Assembly: GCA_023213395.1 (NCBI GenBank)
Contig: CM041465.1
Span: 57,357,741 to 57,421,740 of the forward strand
DNA: 64,000 nucleotides
Origin: Cycas panzhihuaensis
Taxonomy: Eukaryota > Cycadophyta
Reading direction: 5' to 3'
In this document: positions 1-10,765 of the stretch, piece by piece
Layout: each line of letters starts with the position of its first letter
Numbering within the stretch: position 1 is the stretch's first letter
Program-made: the position numbers and the translations under genes
The notes under the pieces: generated by a model
The model's input: only the letters and a program-made list of their open reading frames with translations
Database searches by the model: none
Told to the model about the DNA's origin: nothing

Positions 1-1171
1 GAAGTATTATTAACTCCTAAACCTACCACTTTTGAAGAAGTTATTACAAATCAAAAGTGGTAAGCAACTATGAATAAAGAAATAGATTATATTTTGGAAA
101 GTGACACTTGGGAGTCGGTTGATATACCAGATGGAAAGAAACCAATTGATTACCATTAGATTTATAAAATAAAATTTCATGTAGATGGCTTTATTTAATG
201 CTACAAAGTACCATTAGTTGTTAAAAGTTTTAAATAAATTGAAGGCATCAATTATAATGATACATTTACCCCTCTTGCCAACATGACCATAGTAAGACTT
301 ATTTTGGTATTAGTAGCTTAGTTTATCTAGCTTGTTTTCTAGATGAATGTGAAAAGTGTCTTGTTGAATGGTGACTTATATTAAGAATACTTGAGTCAAC
401 CTCCCAACTATAATATTTATGGAAAAGAATATCTAATTTATAAATTAGAAAAGATTTTTTATAGACAACAATAACCTTGTGCTTGATACATGAAGATTGA
501 TGAGTATTTTCAAAAGCATAAACTTGTACACTTATCCTAATTTGTATATCAAGTCTAAGATAGCTTGATCACTCTGGTTGTGTTGTATATTGATGATTTA
601 CAAATAGTTGGTAATGACTCAAAATGGATTTCATATCTCTAAGGGGAATTAAATAATAACTTTAAGATGACTGACCTTAGGTTATTCCACTACTTTCTTG
701 GCATGGAAGTCTAATAGCAGCCATGTTGTATCTTCCTTTTACAATCCAAATATGTAAGGGAGATACTTTAAAAGTTTAAAATAGAGTAATGTAAGCCATC
801 GTTGATTCCTATGGAGACTATACTTAAATTAAATATTGATGAGGATGGTAAACCTTTCAATCCCACTTTGTATAGGCAGCTTATGGGGAAATTAATTTAC
901 CTCACACATACTTGACCAGATATTTCATGTGTTGTTAGGATCTACTCTAGGTTGATGAGTTAGCCCAAGATTTCATACTAAAAATTAGCTATACAGATCC
1001 TAAAATATCTTTGAGGTTCACTTCTATTTAGACTTGATTACTACCAGGTGGACAATCCTTCTTTGGTAGGTTATATAGATGTTGATTGGGATGGTTATAA
1101 AGATAATTATACTACTTTAACTTGTGTTATACCTCTATTTCTTGGAGTTATACAAAGTATTCAAATGTCAT
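1..1171 (+). pseudogene. Degenerate Ty1/copia pol fragment (reverse transcriptase to RNase H)
   Basis: Frame 1 reads, through many stops, as the second half of a copia polyprotein. A GKK-containing block near nt 130 precedes the RT, the catalytic YIDD box lies at about 582-600, a GKLIYL block at about 885, and an RNase H start GYIDVDWDGYK at about 1070. Nearly all stops sit where a Gln or Trp codon is expected (TAA, TAG), which fits C-to-T decay. The fragment enters from the left edge and is cut at 1171 by the LTR of element 1. Copia elements make cDNA in cytoplasmic particles; this copy cannot be expressed. It is the oldest layer of the nest and is unrelated in detail to the copia at 53527. 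Confidence 0.85.
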
Positions 1172-4093
1172 TGTTTCCTAACTACCAGGAATGGACATGG
1201 ATGACTCAACTCAGGTAAGCATAGGTATGCTTCTATCCTCACTCTCATTGGCTTCATATTGCTATGGGATTGCTGATAGAGGCACATTACATGTTGATTG
1301 GTTGATTATATGAGTATTATGCACCACTTGCCTATTTATTCATTTTACATCTTGACACTTTAGCCTATGACGACTCAGGATACATATCCCAGGGCATCTT
1401 ATGACCCTTCGTCATGTCTCCATAATGTTTCCAAGCACTTTTGGGCTCCCGTAGCTCGTCCCCCATCATTTCTTAGTGTGATATAACCCCTAACATTCCA
1501 TCTAGGTCTGATTGTCACCTTTATTTTGCTACTTATCTCCTTTTGGAGTCCTTTTGTCATATATCGTAGTCCACCTAGGTCCCAAGAGCCCCTCGGCACC
1601 TTGGGATAGTAGTGTTGCTCTCTTAGGGCCTAGAATCTCCCTTTTTGGAAGCCCTTAGACTCTCCTCCTTTCTGTTTTACCTTAAACTCAGCAGTACCGT
1701 GAAGTTTTCCACGGTATGACTATTTAAATTTTTTTTTTTATTTGACCATGACTAATTTTGTATTAAATGTAAAATTGCCATGTGGCGTTAGGCTGTTTCC
1801 CATTTAGGGCGAATCCTAATCACCCATTGAGCCTAGGTTTGGGTTAAAAAACCCAAAATTTCCCTCATTTGCCCTCTTCTTCTTTCTCATCTCAAGAAGA
1901 TTCTAAAACAAAGTTCTTAACTTGTTCTACTTGCCCCCAACTCCTACTATCACCTCCTTCAGGGCATAAATATGAGTTGTAGATTTGTAAAAGTGACTCT
2001 TGAGGTAGATCCTCATAAAATGTGTTCCATCAGGTCTCAAGCACTAGGTTTACTGTAAGTTATACTTTATTCTTGTATCGTTGCAGGGCTCTTCCATCAG
2101 TTTCCAAAGGGAACATCTTCTTTAGTTAGCAAACGAGGTAGATCTACCTCAAATCTTCCCTTATTAGGTACTTACATGCCTGTATCTACCCCTTCTCTTA
2201 CAGAATAAGGTTCTCTTTACTTGTCTTTTTTGTTTGTGTGTGAAGTTGCCCCTTCATTCTTTCATTTTAGGAGGCAAACCCTCCCTTTCAATAGTTCATT
2301 CCCTTTACTCGTTAAAGTTTTTCTCGGGTCCATCTAAGGAGGTGGAAAGAAAAGTGACCAATGGGGAGAGAAAGGAGCTTTAGGAAGGGTTCTGCACCCT
2401 TATGCCATCTCCTCAAGGGCAACCCCCTACTCTCCACTCCTTTTCTTCTCCCTATACCTCCCTTGTTCACCCAAAACTTTTGGGGTAGGGAACTTCGCTG
2501 ATTACAGCATTAACAGCACCTTGCTATGCCTACAACCAACTATCAAAACCCCTATAAAACTTGGTTTAACAGTAGATCTTTGGTTTCTCATAGTCTTAGG
2601 TCTACATTTAAAAATCTTGCAAAAGTTGCACATTGCAACACTCTTTTCATGTGTTAAACTTGTTGTCTTCTTTGCCATTAGATGATCTTGGTCCTCTTTG
2701 GCTAGCCGCTTAAGTGCTTGGGAACACATAGACGTATTTTTGGGAGGGTCAGCCATTTTGAGACTACCCATATTTACCTCTTTCATCCCCCTTTCCCTCA
2801 CTATTGATTTGTCATGCATGCATGGTGAAATAAGAAACTAACATTACATATTTGCTAGTTCAAAAGATACTTGTTAAGGTTGCTTTCTTCACTACTTTCT
2901 TTTGGGAGAAGCATATATATATCTATACACACTTGCTCCTACATGCAACTAGTACCCCTTGGGAAAGGGAAAACCTTGTGTTGTGCAGGTTTCATCTGCT
3001 TTGGAGCAAACAAAAGATCTTCATCATAGGAATGCATACCTTCCTTATTGCTATCATAATGATTTGAAGTTTGTTATAAGCCTTCGTTTCTTTTCCTTCG
3101 TTTCCTTTGCACATGGGTATCTGAGGAAGCTAAGAAAGCTTCCGCCGGTGTTCCTTTTACTGTATCATTTGCAACAAGGTGTGTCAAGTGGACAAGAGTG
3201 GATCGAGTAGGAATCAAAAGGTCTCTACATCGATCATCTAGTTTCTAGGTATGCCACTTCTATCTTGTCCTTTCGCTCCTCACCTTCTTCTCCCTTATTA
3301 CTCCCAAAAAGAAAAAGGAAACATTAAAGGAAAAGATAGTTTGACTTGCATTAGTATTTGCACTCTTTCCCTTTGCTTCCTACTTGTCTTTTCCTTTTCA
3401 TGCTTATGAAAAAGTAAGGAGAGAGAGATCTGAACTTAGGAAAAAGAGAGTGAGTGTGTTGTTTTTTCCACTTTCCTTTCTACTTGAAAATAAAATATAA
3501 ATATTGGTAACTCATACCCCTATATTGCTCAACTGCATAACCAAAACAAAGAAATAAGATACCTTGCTTTATCTCTTATGCCTAGCCCCCATCTTAGGTG
3601 TAGGCGCCTTAGGGGCACCACCCCCTAAGGTCTTCTTTTTCCCTCTTGGTAAAGCCTCTCTTTGCTTTACCTTCAGCCCAAAGTTGGCCTTTTAGTCCAA
3701 CTTCCCCTTCATCATTCGTATTACTAGCCATCTACTTCTTGTGTGCAAGTCTTTTCTTCTTTTGGTTAAGACCTACTCCACTTGTTCTCCCTTTGTGGGA
3801 GGGTTGTGTCTCACTGATATCCTCCTTCCTTGGCCATTCAGGACAGGAGGGTCTTTTTTGAGGTTACTCAGAAACCCAAGGAAGTCCCTCACTTGTCCAC
3901 CCAGAATTAAGAAGGTGCTTACCCTAAAAGGAAGTTTGTGCACCATTTGCGAGTCCTCGAATCTACGTTCCAACACACAGATGCCCTTTGTGGTGATCAT
4001 TTCCTTTGCCCCTATAGATCCTTTAGCCACGAAATCATTAATTACATTGGCTTGATCTCTTCGAATCTGGTGACCCCTAGAGGTGCGATTCCA
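1172..4093 (+). repeat. 5' LTR of element 1
   Basis: It begins TGTTTCCTAACTACC and ends GCGATTCCA, matching the ends of the LTRs at 7490-10603 and 24687-27847. It carries the GTACC-centred palindrome remnant near 1693. The TATA box position (about 1843) is degraded to a run of A compared with TATAAAA in the sister LTRs. The leader-side half (about 2480-4090) contains short open frames that do not repeat in the sister copies, so I do not call them genes. Confidence 0.85.
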
Positions 4094-4094
4094 C

Positions 4095-4113
4095 TAGTGA
4101 CCATACTAGGGAC
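4095..4113 (+). other. Primer-binding site of element 1 (tRNA-Arg-like, degraded)
   Basis: Directly after the LTR end comes TAGTGACCATACTAGGGAC. It lines up with the site in element 4 (TAGCGACCATACTGGGGAC) and with the tRNA-Arg-type site I recall for Ogre/Tat elements. The expected leading TGG has become TAG. Confidence 0.55.
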
Positions 4114-4252
4114 TCGTCAGTGAAGGATCTATCCTTTTCCCTTTTTTATTGGTGCTACTTCTCTTTTGGTAGCCCTCCTCGATTTGTTGGGTAGCCCCCA
4201 AAGCTTGTCATTCTATCATCTCTTTTTCTTCCAACCCTTAGGAGAGACTTAT

Positions 4253-6480
4253 ATGCAATGATTCTCTTATTATTTACGAGGCCTCCCTCATTCATTGGAA
4301 GATTCTCCTTATTATCCCCTTCCATTGTTTGATACTAAATCAACCATGGAGGGATTTCCTTCAGATTGGGTGTACCATGCCTATGTTTTCGAGTCCCACC
4401 AACCTTCTATTTCCTTCCAGGGGCCCACCCAAGAGGGTGAGGACCCTATCTTCTACCTGGGTGACCAAAATCACTCATTGGTCCATCACCTTTCCACTCA
4501 TGAAGTGGAAGAGTCTTTTCCCTTGGGATATCACCACCCTAGTGGTGATGCCCATGAGGACCGCCCTATAGAGTTTGCTTCATATGAGGATCCCTCGACC
4601 TTATATGAGCAGGTGGATACTCCTCTAGTGGACGTAGTGGAAGCGCTTAATCGATGCTTCTAAGCAGCTAGCCTCCAACCACATCCTAAATGGTTGGATA
4701 GCATCTTGCGAAGCATAGCGCTCCCCTCCTCCACACCGAGGCATTCACATTTATCCCATTCGATTCCCCCACCTGCAACAGGGGCATCTCTCATTGTGTC
4801 TTCTTCTTCTTCTTCTTGTGGCCTGCATTTCTTAAGGGCCACTCGAGGCATACTCACTTCCCAACTTAGGTTAAGTATGCCTCCCTCTAGCCAAGCGATT
4901 ACTCCCAAACCAACTGTAGTCCATCTGCCTCTCGTTAGATCTAGGGGACCTACCTATCCCCCTATATTTAGTCGTGTGGGACAAGTCTCCACATATTCCC
5001 TAACTTAACCTAGGGATTCCTCCCTCTATGTGCCCCTGGGACATACTTCCCAACCATGGGGGCATGGTAAGGAGAATCCTATCCCTGTCTATGGGGTAGA
5101 TCCCTTACATTCATATGATGTTGTTCCACCTACAGGCAACTCATATGGCCAAAATCAGGTTCCACACCCTTCTATTCTGTCTCCTTATGCTTCTTCTTAT
5201 GTGGTACCTTCACAAGGAGGGCAAGCCCCTTCCTAAGGCACCCTCTCTCAAGCCCTCTTTCAACAAGGAGCATACCCTCAAGGGGAGATAGGCCCTTCTT
5301 ACCCATCCGCTTCTTTTCCAATCCCTTCAAATTTGGGGTTAGTCCCCTCCCACTAAGCGGGAGGAAGTTTGTATCCCCTTTCTAGCTAAGTTTCCCAAGA
5401 AGGATTTAGGCATCCTTGTCCACCTCTGCATTCATCCTTCGTTGACCCTATGGTCCAATCAAGGGCATGTCCCTTTATGGACTATAGGTCAACTCCTTTA
5501 TCCATTGAGGCATTAAGAACTAACTTACCGCCTCACCCTCCTAAGGCGCCCAAGTTTAACGGGACCTCCTCTCAAGACCCAACAGAGCACATTAAAAGCT
5601 TTTCTATGGCGTGCATCGACTACTGGGTGTACGATCACATTCTAATGAAACTTTTTCCACGTTCTCTCTAAGGCGATAACCTCAAATGGTTCTATTGCCT
5701 TCCTGCACACTCCATCCACTTATTCCAATAAATCGTTAATGAATTCGTTAATTATTTTGAAATAGCCCATCCATTCGAGAGTAGAATGAAAGCTCTCTTA
5801 TCCCTTAAACATGGTCATGATGAATTGAATCATGACTTTGTGAGATGTTTCCACGATCTTCTCCACTCCACGAAGACAACCTTGCCCATGGAGTTAAAGA
5901 GAGATCTTTTTGTTAATACCCTTCATCCTGAGGTGCATGTTGAATTCCTCAAGATGGGGGCAATGACATGTGACTCTGCCATAGCTAAGTGTTTGGTTCT
6001 TGAAGCCATTACAATCTAAGAAGGTCTCAAGAAGCCCCTTAGGTCGTCACAATAATGCGAAGTACCCCCTCCATCTTGTGACACCAAAATCCAACAACCT
6101 CCTAGGTCTTCATCTCATTTGATAAAGAAGACCTTGGACCCCTTAACTTTCGCTATATGTTCTTTTGAATGTAGGATGAACTTAAACTCTAAGCACCTTC
6201 ATCGCCTACTTTCCATAAACCTATCCATCAAGCCTCTCAAGCTGCACCTCCCAAGAGCAGTAGTACCCAAGCTTCTCAAGCAAGGAAGACAGACTCTTCC
6301 TTGGACTAACCCGTTCATAAGGATCCTTTCCCCAAACACGGGGAACAGGAGCACCACACTCAGTAAAAAGGGAATTGAAATAGAGGAAGATCCCCTAACC
6401 CTTGCCCTACGCAAGCTAAAGGGAAAGGTGTAAGGAACTCTTCCTCTTCTTCTGATTTCCACCATCAAACTACTCCTCCC
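4253..6480 (+). pseudogene. gag: gag of element 1
   Basis: Gag would form the particle shell. The start at 4253 is supported by the same ATG in elements 2 (10766) and 4 (60634). The N-terminus is followed by a Pro/Tyr/Gly/Ser-rich stretch with PWGHGK and YGVDPLHSYD at about 5030-5230, then the folded gag core. The core starts with RPFMDYRSTPLSIEALRTN (a Cys replaces one residue here) near 5465, includes an FNGTSSQDP motif, and ends near 6015. A stretch of about 120 bp present in element 2 is missing near 6300, and with it the zinc knuckle. Several stops and frame shifts make it non-functional. Confidence 0.85.
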
Positions 6481-6499
6481 TCTTGACCCTGAAACAAGG

Positions 6500-7489
6500 A
6501 GAAGAGAGTTATCTAGATGCTTGATACCACGCCATTGTATGCCTTAACCTAGTCCCAAGTAGCCAAAGAAACAACCAATGTTTCTTTTTCTTCTCATCCT
6601 AATCCTCCTTTGGAGAATCCTTCTTCAGAGATCTTGTTGCTTCCCAAGACTATCCCCATGTGCCCTGGTCGTTATGATTTCCAAAGGGCGTTTCCCCACC
6701 CTACCACGAAGAGGAAGCTGTTCTCTATCATTGACAAGCTTTACACCATGGCCGTGGGGATGTCCATAATGGACATCTTGAGAAGTTGCCTAGAGCAACG
6801 CGCTCTTCTCCTAGAGACTTTAAGGTTAGTTGATGCTTTTATTCATGCCTTGGACGTTGCCCTAAGCCGCGAACTCGTCATCTTGTTTGACCTTAAAGAT
6901 CTCCCTCCAACCGGTGAAAGGAAACATCAATGGCACTACCCCTTCACCATATCCATAGACACACCTGAATGTAGCCTTTGAAGGACTGCTGTAGATAATG
7001 GTTCTTCTGTCAATGCTATGCCCTTGCGCATCATGCAAGAGTTAGGCATATTGGCTCTTGAACTAGTCCTGTGGCATTGTCAAGACTACGATGGTAGCGA
7101 AAAGATGCTCTTAGGGTTGATATCCATTCCTCTTACCCTTGAAGATAAAACTATCCTCATTGATATCATAGTCCTCGACGTAGATGTGGATTACAATCTT
7201 TTGTTGGGACATCCATGGCTTAACCAGATGGGGGCCGTGTACTCGTCTCGTTGAGGGCAACTTAAATTTGTCCATGAGGGGTGAATGAAGGTTGTTTCCC
7301 ACGAGCCCCCTCCTACCAAATAATCCCATCAACCGTGCCAAGCGGTTTGTGACCAACGAAGGGTGATAAAGGCCTATCTGCCCATGCTTTCACTTATTCT
7401 ATTAATATTCTTAGTGCATCTTGTCCGGAAGAAGGCCCTTCCCCTTCTTCCTCCAACCTTATTTGTTTTGCCCCTATTGGTGTAAGGAG
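6500..7489 (+). pseudogene. Aspartic protease region of element 1, 5' part
   Basis: The retropepsin that matures the polyprotein. The active-site motif reads DNGSSVNAMP at 6994-7023, with Asn where most elements have Thr or Ser. The flap and C-terminal part follow (IPLTLEDKTIL, then DVDYNLLLGHPWL at about 7180-7220). The upstream linker (SIMDILRSCLEQ) is also recognisable near 6760. The frame is shifted between 6980 and 7020 and a stop follows at about 7252. The coding region is cut at 7489, inside the linker to RT, by element 2; the missing continuation starts at 21438. Confidence 0.85.
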
Positions 7490-8044
7490 TATTTCCCAGT
7501 TACTGGGAATGGGTTTTTGGAAAGTCGACTCTGGTAAGTACAGGTATACTTCTATCCTTTGCCTTTGCTACTTCTCTAGAAAGGTAAACCAAAGCATCCT
7601 TTTACTGCATAACCGATTGATGCGTTTGAGTGATTACCTTGCATCCATTACTTGATCATATTTCTTGGCACGTTTTCAGCCTATGACAATCCTCAGGATA
7701 TGCATCCCCATGGCACTCCACAACCCTCCTATATACCTCCATGTTGTCCCAAGTATCACCAAGCCCGTGTGATCCGTTCACACTCTCATTGCCACCTCAC
7801 AGCTCCTAGTGCCCTGCTAGGTGCGATTTGTGCATTCTTATTTGTTTGCCAGCTTCCTAGGAATCCTAACTCTCTGGTACCTAATCCAGTTTAGGTCATC
7901 CCTTCTATATGACTATCCCCAGCCACCTGGATAGAGGGTCAACCCCTCATAGGCCTGGGGTACCCTCCTTTAGGGCTCCCAAGTACCTTTTTTTCTCTTA
8001 TTTTTATTTCTGTCACCGCACCGCGGCAAATGTCGCAGTACTGC

Positions 8045-8074
8045 GGTAAACTTTGCAATACTGCAAAGTTTACC
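8045..8074. promoter_or_regulatory. Perfect 13-bp inverted repeat in LTR U3
   Basis: The arms GGTAAACTTTGCA and TGCAAAGTTTACC flank a 4-base loop, ATAC. It lies about 130 bp upstream of the TATA box. Related palindromes occur in the LTRs of elements 3 (27267-27288) and 4 (about 43405-43431). Confidence 0.8.
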
Positions 8075-8206
8075 ATGGGGCGATTGTCACAAATCATTTT
8101 TTAATCTGTCGTGGAAAATTTTACTTTTTTCGCGAAACTTCCACATGGCTTAGTCATCCTCCGAGTCCTAACCTAACCGTAATCATCCAATTAAGCTAGG
8201 GTTAGG

Positions 8207-8213
8207 TATAAAA
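8207..8213 (+). promoter_or_regulatory. TATA box of element 2 5' LTR
   Basis: TATAAAA in the context GGTTAGGTATAAAACCC. The same sequence stands at 19579-19585 in the 3' LTR remnant and, on the minus strand, at 27123-27129 in element 3. Confidence 0.75.
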
Positions 8214-10604
8214 CCCAAAAGGACTTCATTTTCCATTTCTTCTTCCATCTATTCTCCTCTCTTCTCCTACTTTCACAGGTAATTTTTTGCAGGAATGCCC
8301 TGCAACATCTAAGATACCTGTGTCCCAGCCTGAGATCCGCCCTCTCCAGCTTAGATCCGTGGTAGTAGGCTCAAGAACAAGCTTCTCTAATTAAGGATAT
8401 ACTTTAAGTCTCACCTCCATACGTTATCATCAAGTTTCACCAAGCTTCTCTTCAGGTTTCATAGCTCTTGCAGGTAAGCCTCATAGATATGTCCTTGTTT
8501 GCTATTTTCTCAGGCAGACCTGCCACTAATCTGGCCACAGCAAGTGCCACCTCATGTTTGTTTTATTTTGTTCCTTTTAGCTTCCCGAACAGAGATTGGA
8601 TTACTTCGTATATCTTTCATTTTAAAGTTTTCCATCACATACAGGGGGCGTCCCCTCCATTCTTCTCTTTTTGTCTGCATTGTCTTCCTGCTTTCTTCTA
8701 GTTTCTCCAAGGAGGTTGTAAGGAGAGGTCCTCAAAGAGTGAGAGAAAGGAGCTAAGGCAGGTTCCGCAGCCAACTAGGCTTGCTCCTCAAGGGCAACCT
8801 CTTTCTCCTCTTTTCCTCTCCCTCTCTTGTGCCTTTCTTGGGCTACCAAGGAGCTCTCGGAAGAAGGTCATCACTGGTATCAGTGTACGCAGCCCATTGT
8901 TGCACTGGTTCCATCCCTGAGTGCCTCACTTGGGTAGAGTTTTCATCCCTTAGTTGTGTCACATATCAATTTTAGGTTTTAGCTTGGTCAAAAGTTGCAG
9001 ACGTTGCACATCGCAACATTTGCAATGTCGACAATATTTACAAACCTTGAGCTACTTATTTCCCCCACTATTAGTTGCTACCTAGGCTGTCTTGATTTGT
9101 TGTTCATGCACTTGGGGACAACGTTGAGGTGTGTATATTGGAGGGTTAGCCATTTCAAGGCTAACCATCTACGTCCTTTGTCTTGTCTTGTTTGTATTGA
9201 GGAGATTGGAAGTTGTTTTCCTAGTTAGAGATTTACTTTGATTAAAGTGCTTTGCTTGCAACATTTTGGGTACTTTACATCTACATATATATATATTTGG
9301 CATTCTAGCAGCCCCTTGGAAAAGGGGTAGAGTACTTTTGTGATTACAGGTTCCGTCGTGCCATTCACGGAGAAGAATCGCTTCAATCCAGGTATGTCTC
9401 TCACTTTCTTTTCCTTGGCCATTTCCATTTCTATCATAGCCTTTTCCTTTATTTTTCTTGTCTTTTCCTTTTAGTTTGGAGAAGGTAAGGAAGCTCCAAC
9501 GTCATTGCTCTACATCGCCTACACGTTGGGAAAAGGAAAAGGGGAAGTAAGTGTAGTGCTAGGTGACATCCTCATTTCAGCCGCATAATCCTCCAGGTGT
9601 GCCACCCTCCTCTCTTCATAGCTCTTTTCTCTTTTCTTGTCTTTTAAGTTTACTTGCTTGCATAATCAAAACATGAAGGAAAAGGGAAAAGGAACTGATT
9701 TACACCTACCATTTGTATATGCATTCTACGATTGTATTCTGAGGAAAAAGCATGAGATAGGAACTATACCTCCCCCCCCCCCCCGCCCCCTCCCCTCTTT
9801 TTGCTTGATTATATACAACCCCTTTAGGCTTGGCATCTTTAGCATGTATGTTTAAGCTTGATTAGTTCGCCTTCTTCATTCCCTTTTTTCCCATTTAAAG
9901 TGAAAAGAGAGTGAGGACTTACATTTGAGAGTAGATGAGTATTTTTTTTACTTTTATACAATTCCTTTATCTCTTGTTTACACATATAGTTAGTTAGATA
10001 CCATTTCACCACCACACATCGAAGGTTACCCCCCTTCACACGTAGGACGGTGAGAGCTTCTTTCGCCATCATCCTTTATTCCCCTAAACTCACTTTAGAC
10101 GGGTTAGTCCAAGGAGGATTCATCCTCTAGCACATCCTCCTCTAATCCCATTACACCAATATTAACTAAACAACCTTGACATCTTCTCATTTGGGTTGGT
10201 CTCGTCTACTAGGTGGTTATCTAACACCACACGTGTAAGCATGTACCTCCTGTGTCACTAACCCACATATATTCCATTTGTATCTCTTCATCTCCCATGA
10301 GGATCTATCCCTTCGTTGGGTCTTCGCCTTCCCTTCCATCCGTCCAAGGGTGAGAAGACTTATATCTTGAGGTTACTTGGGAAACTAAGGATATCCCTCA
10401 TTTGTGCTACCCCCAAAACCGAAACTGCGTTACCTAGAGAGGAGTTATGCGTCATTCGTGGGTCCCAAACCTGCATTCTGATGCATGAACGCCCTGTGTG
10501 GGTGATTTCCTTCACTTGTTGGATTGACTTTATATTCTAGAGCCTTTCACCGACCAACCTAATCCTAACTAGGTATAGTTTCCATCCCATAGATGTGATT
10601 CCAC

Positions 10605-10622
10605 TGGCAACCATATTGGGGA
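10605..10622 (+). other. Primer-binding site of element 2
   Basis: TGGCAACCATATTGGGGA starts one base after the LTR end. It keeps the TGG that pairs with a tRNA CCA tail. It resembles tRNA-Arg-type sites of Tat elements more than initiator-Met sites. The tRNA identity is inferred from memory. Confidence 0.6.
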
Positions 10623-10765
10623 CCCACCAGTAAGGGAATAATTCTTTCTCCCTTTCTTTTGGCGCTACTTCCTCTTAGTAGCTTTCCCTTTTGGTTTTGT
10701 TGGGCAGCCCCCAACATTTACATTACTTTATCTCCCTCTTCTTCCAACCCATAGGCAGAACTTGC

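Larger units (their letters stand above)
7490..10603 (+). repeat. 5' LTR of element 2 (3,114 bp)
   Basis: It starts TATTTCCCAGTTACTGG (canonical TG mutated to TA) and ends GATGTGATTCCA just before the primer site. It includes a perfect 13-bp inverted repeat at 8045-8074, a TATA box at 8207, and a C-rich run at about 9772-9795. The transcribed part after the TATA box is 2.4 kb long, and I see no conserved reading frame in it. Confidence 0.9.

Noticed and set aside
2502-4123. Several open frames of 60-120 codons inside the LTR of element 1
   Set aside because: They are not kept in the LTRs at 7490, 24687, 41154 or 60799.
9772-9795. C-rich run as a telomere or quadruplex-forming regulatory element
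   Set aside because: A simple homopolymer of variable length between LTR copies (also 20659-20673); no G-tract spacing is conserved.
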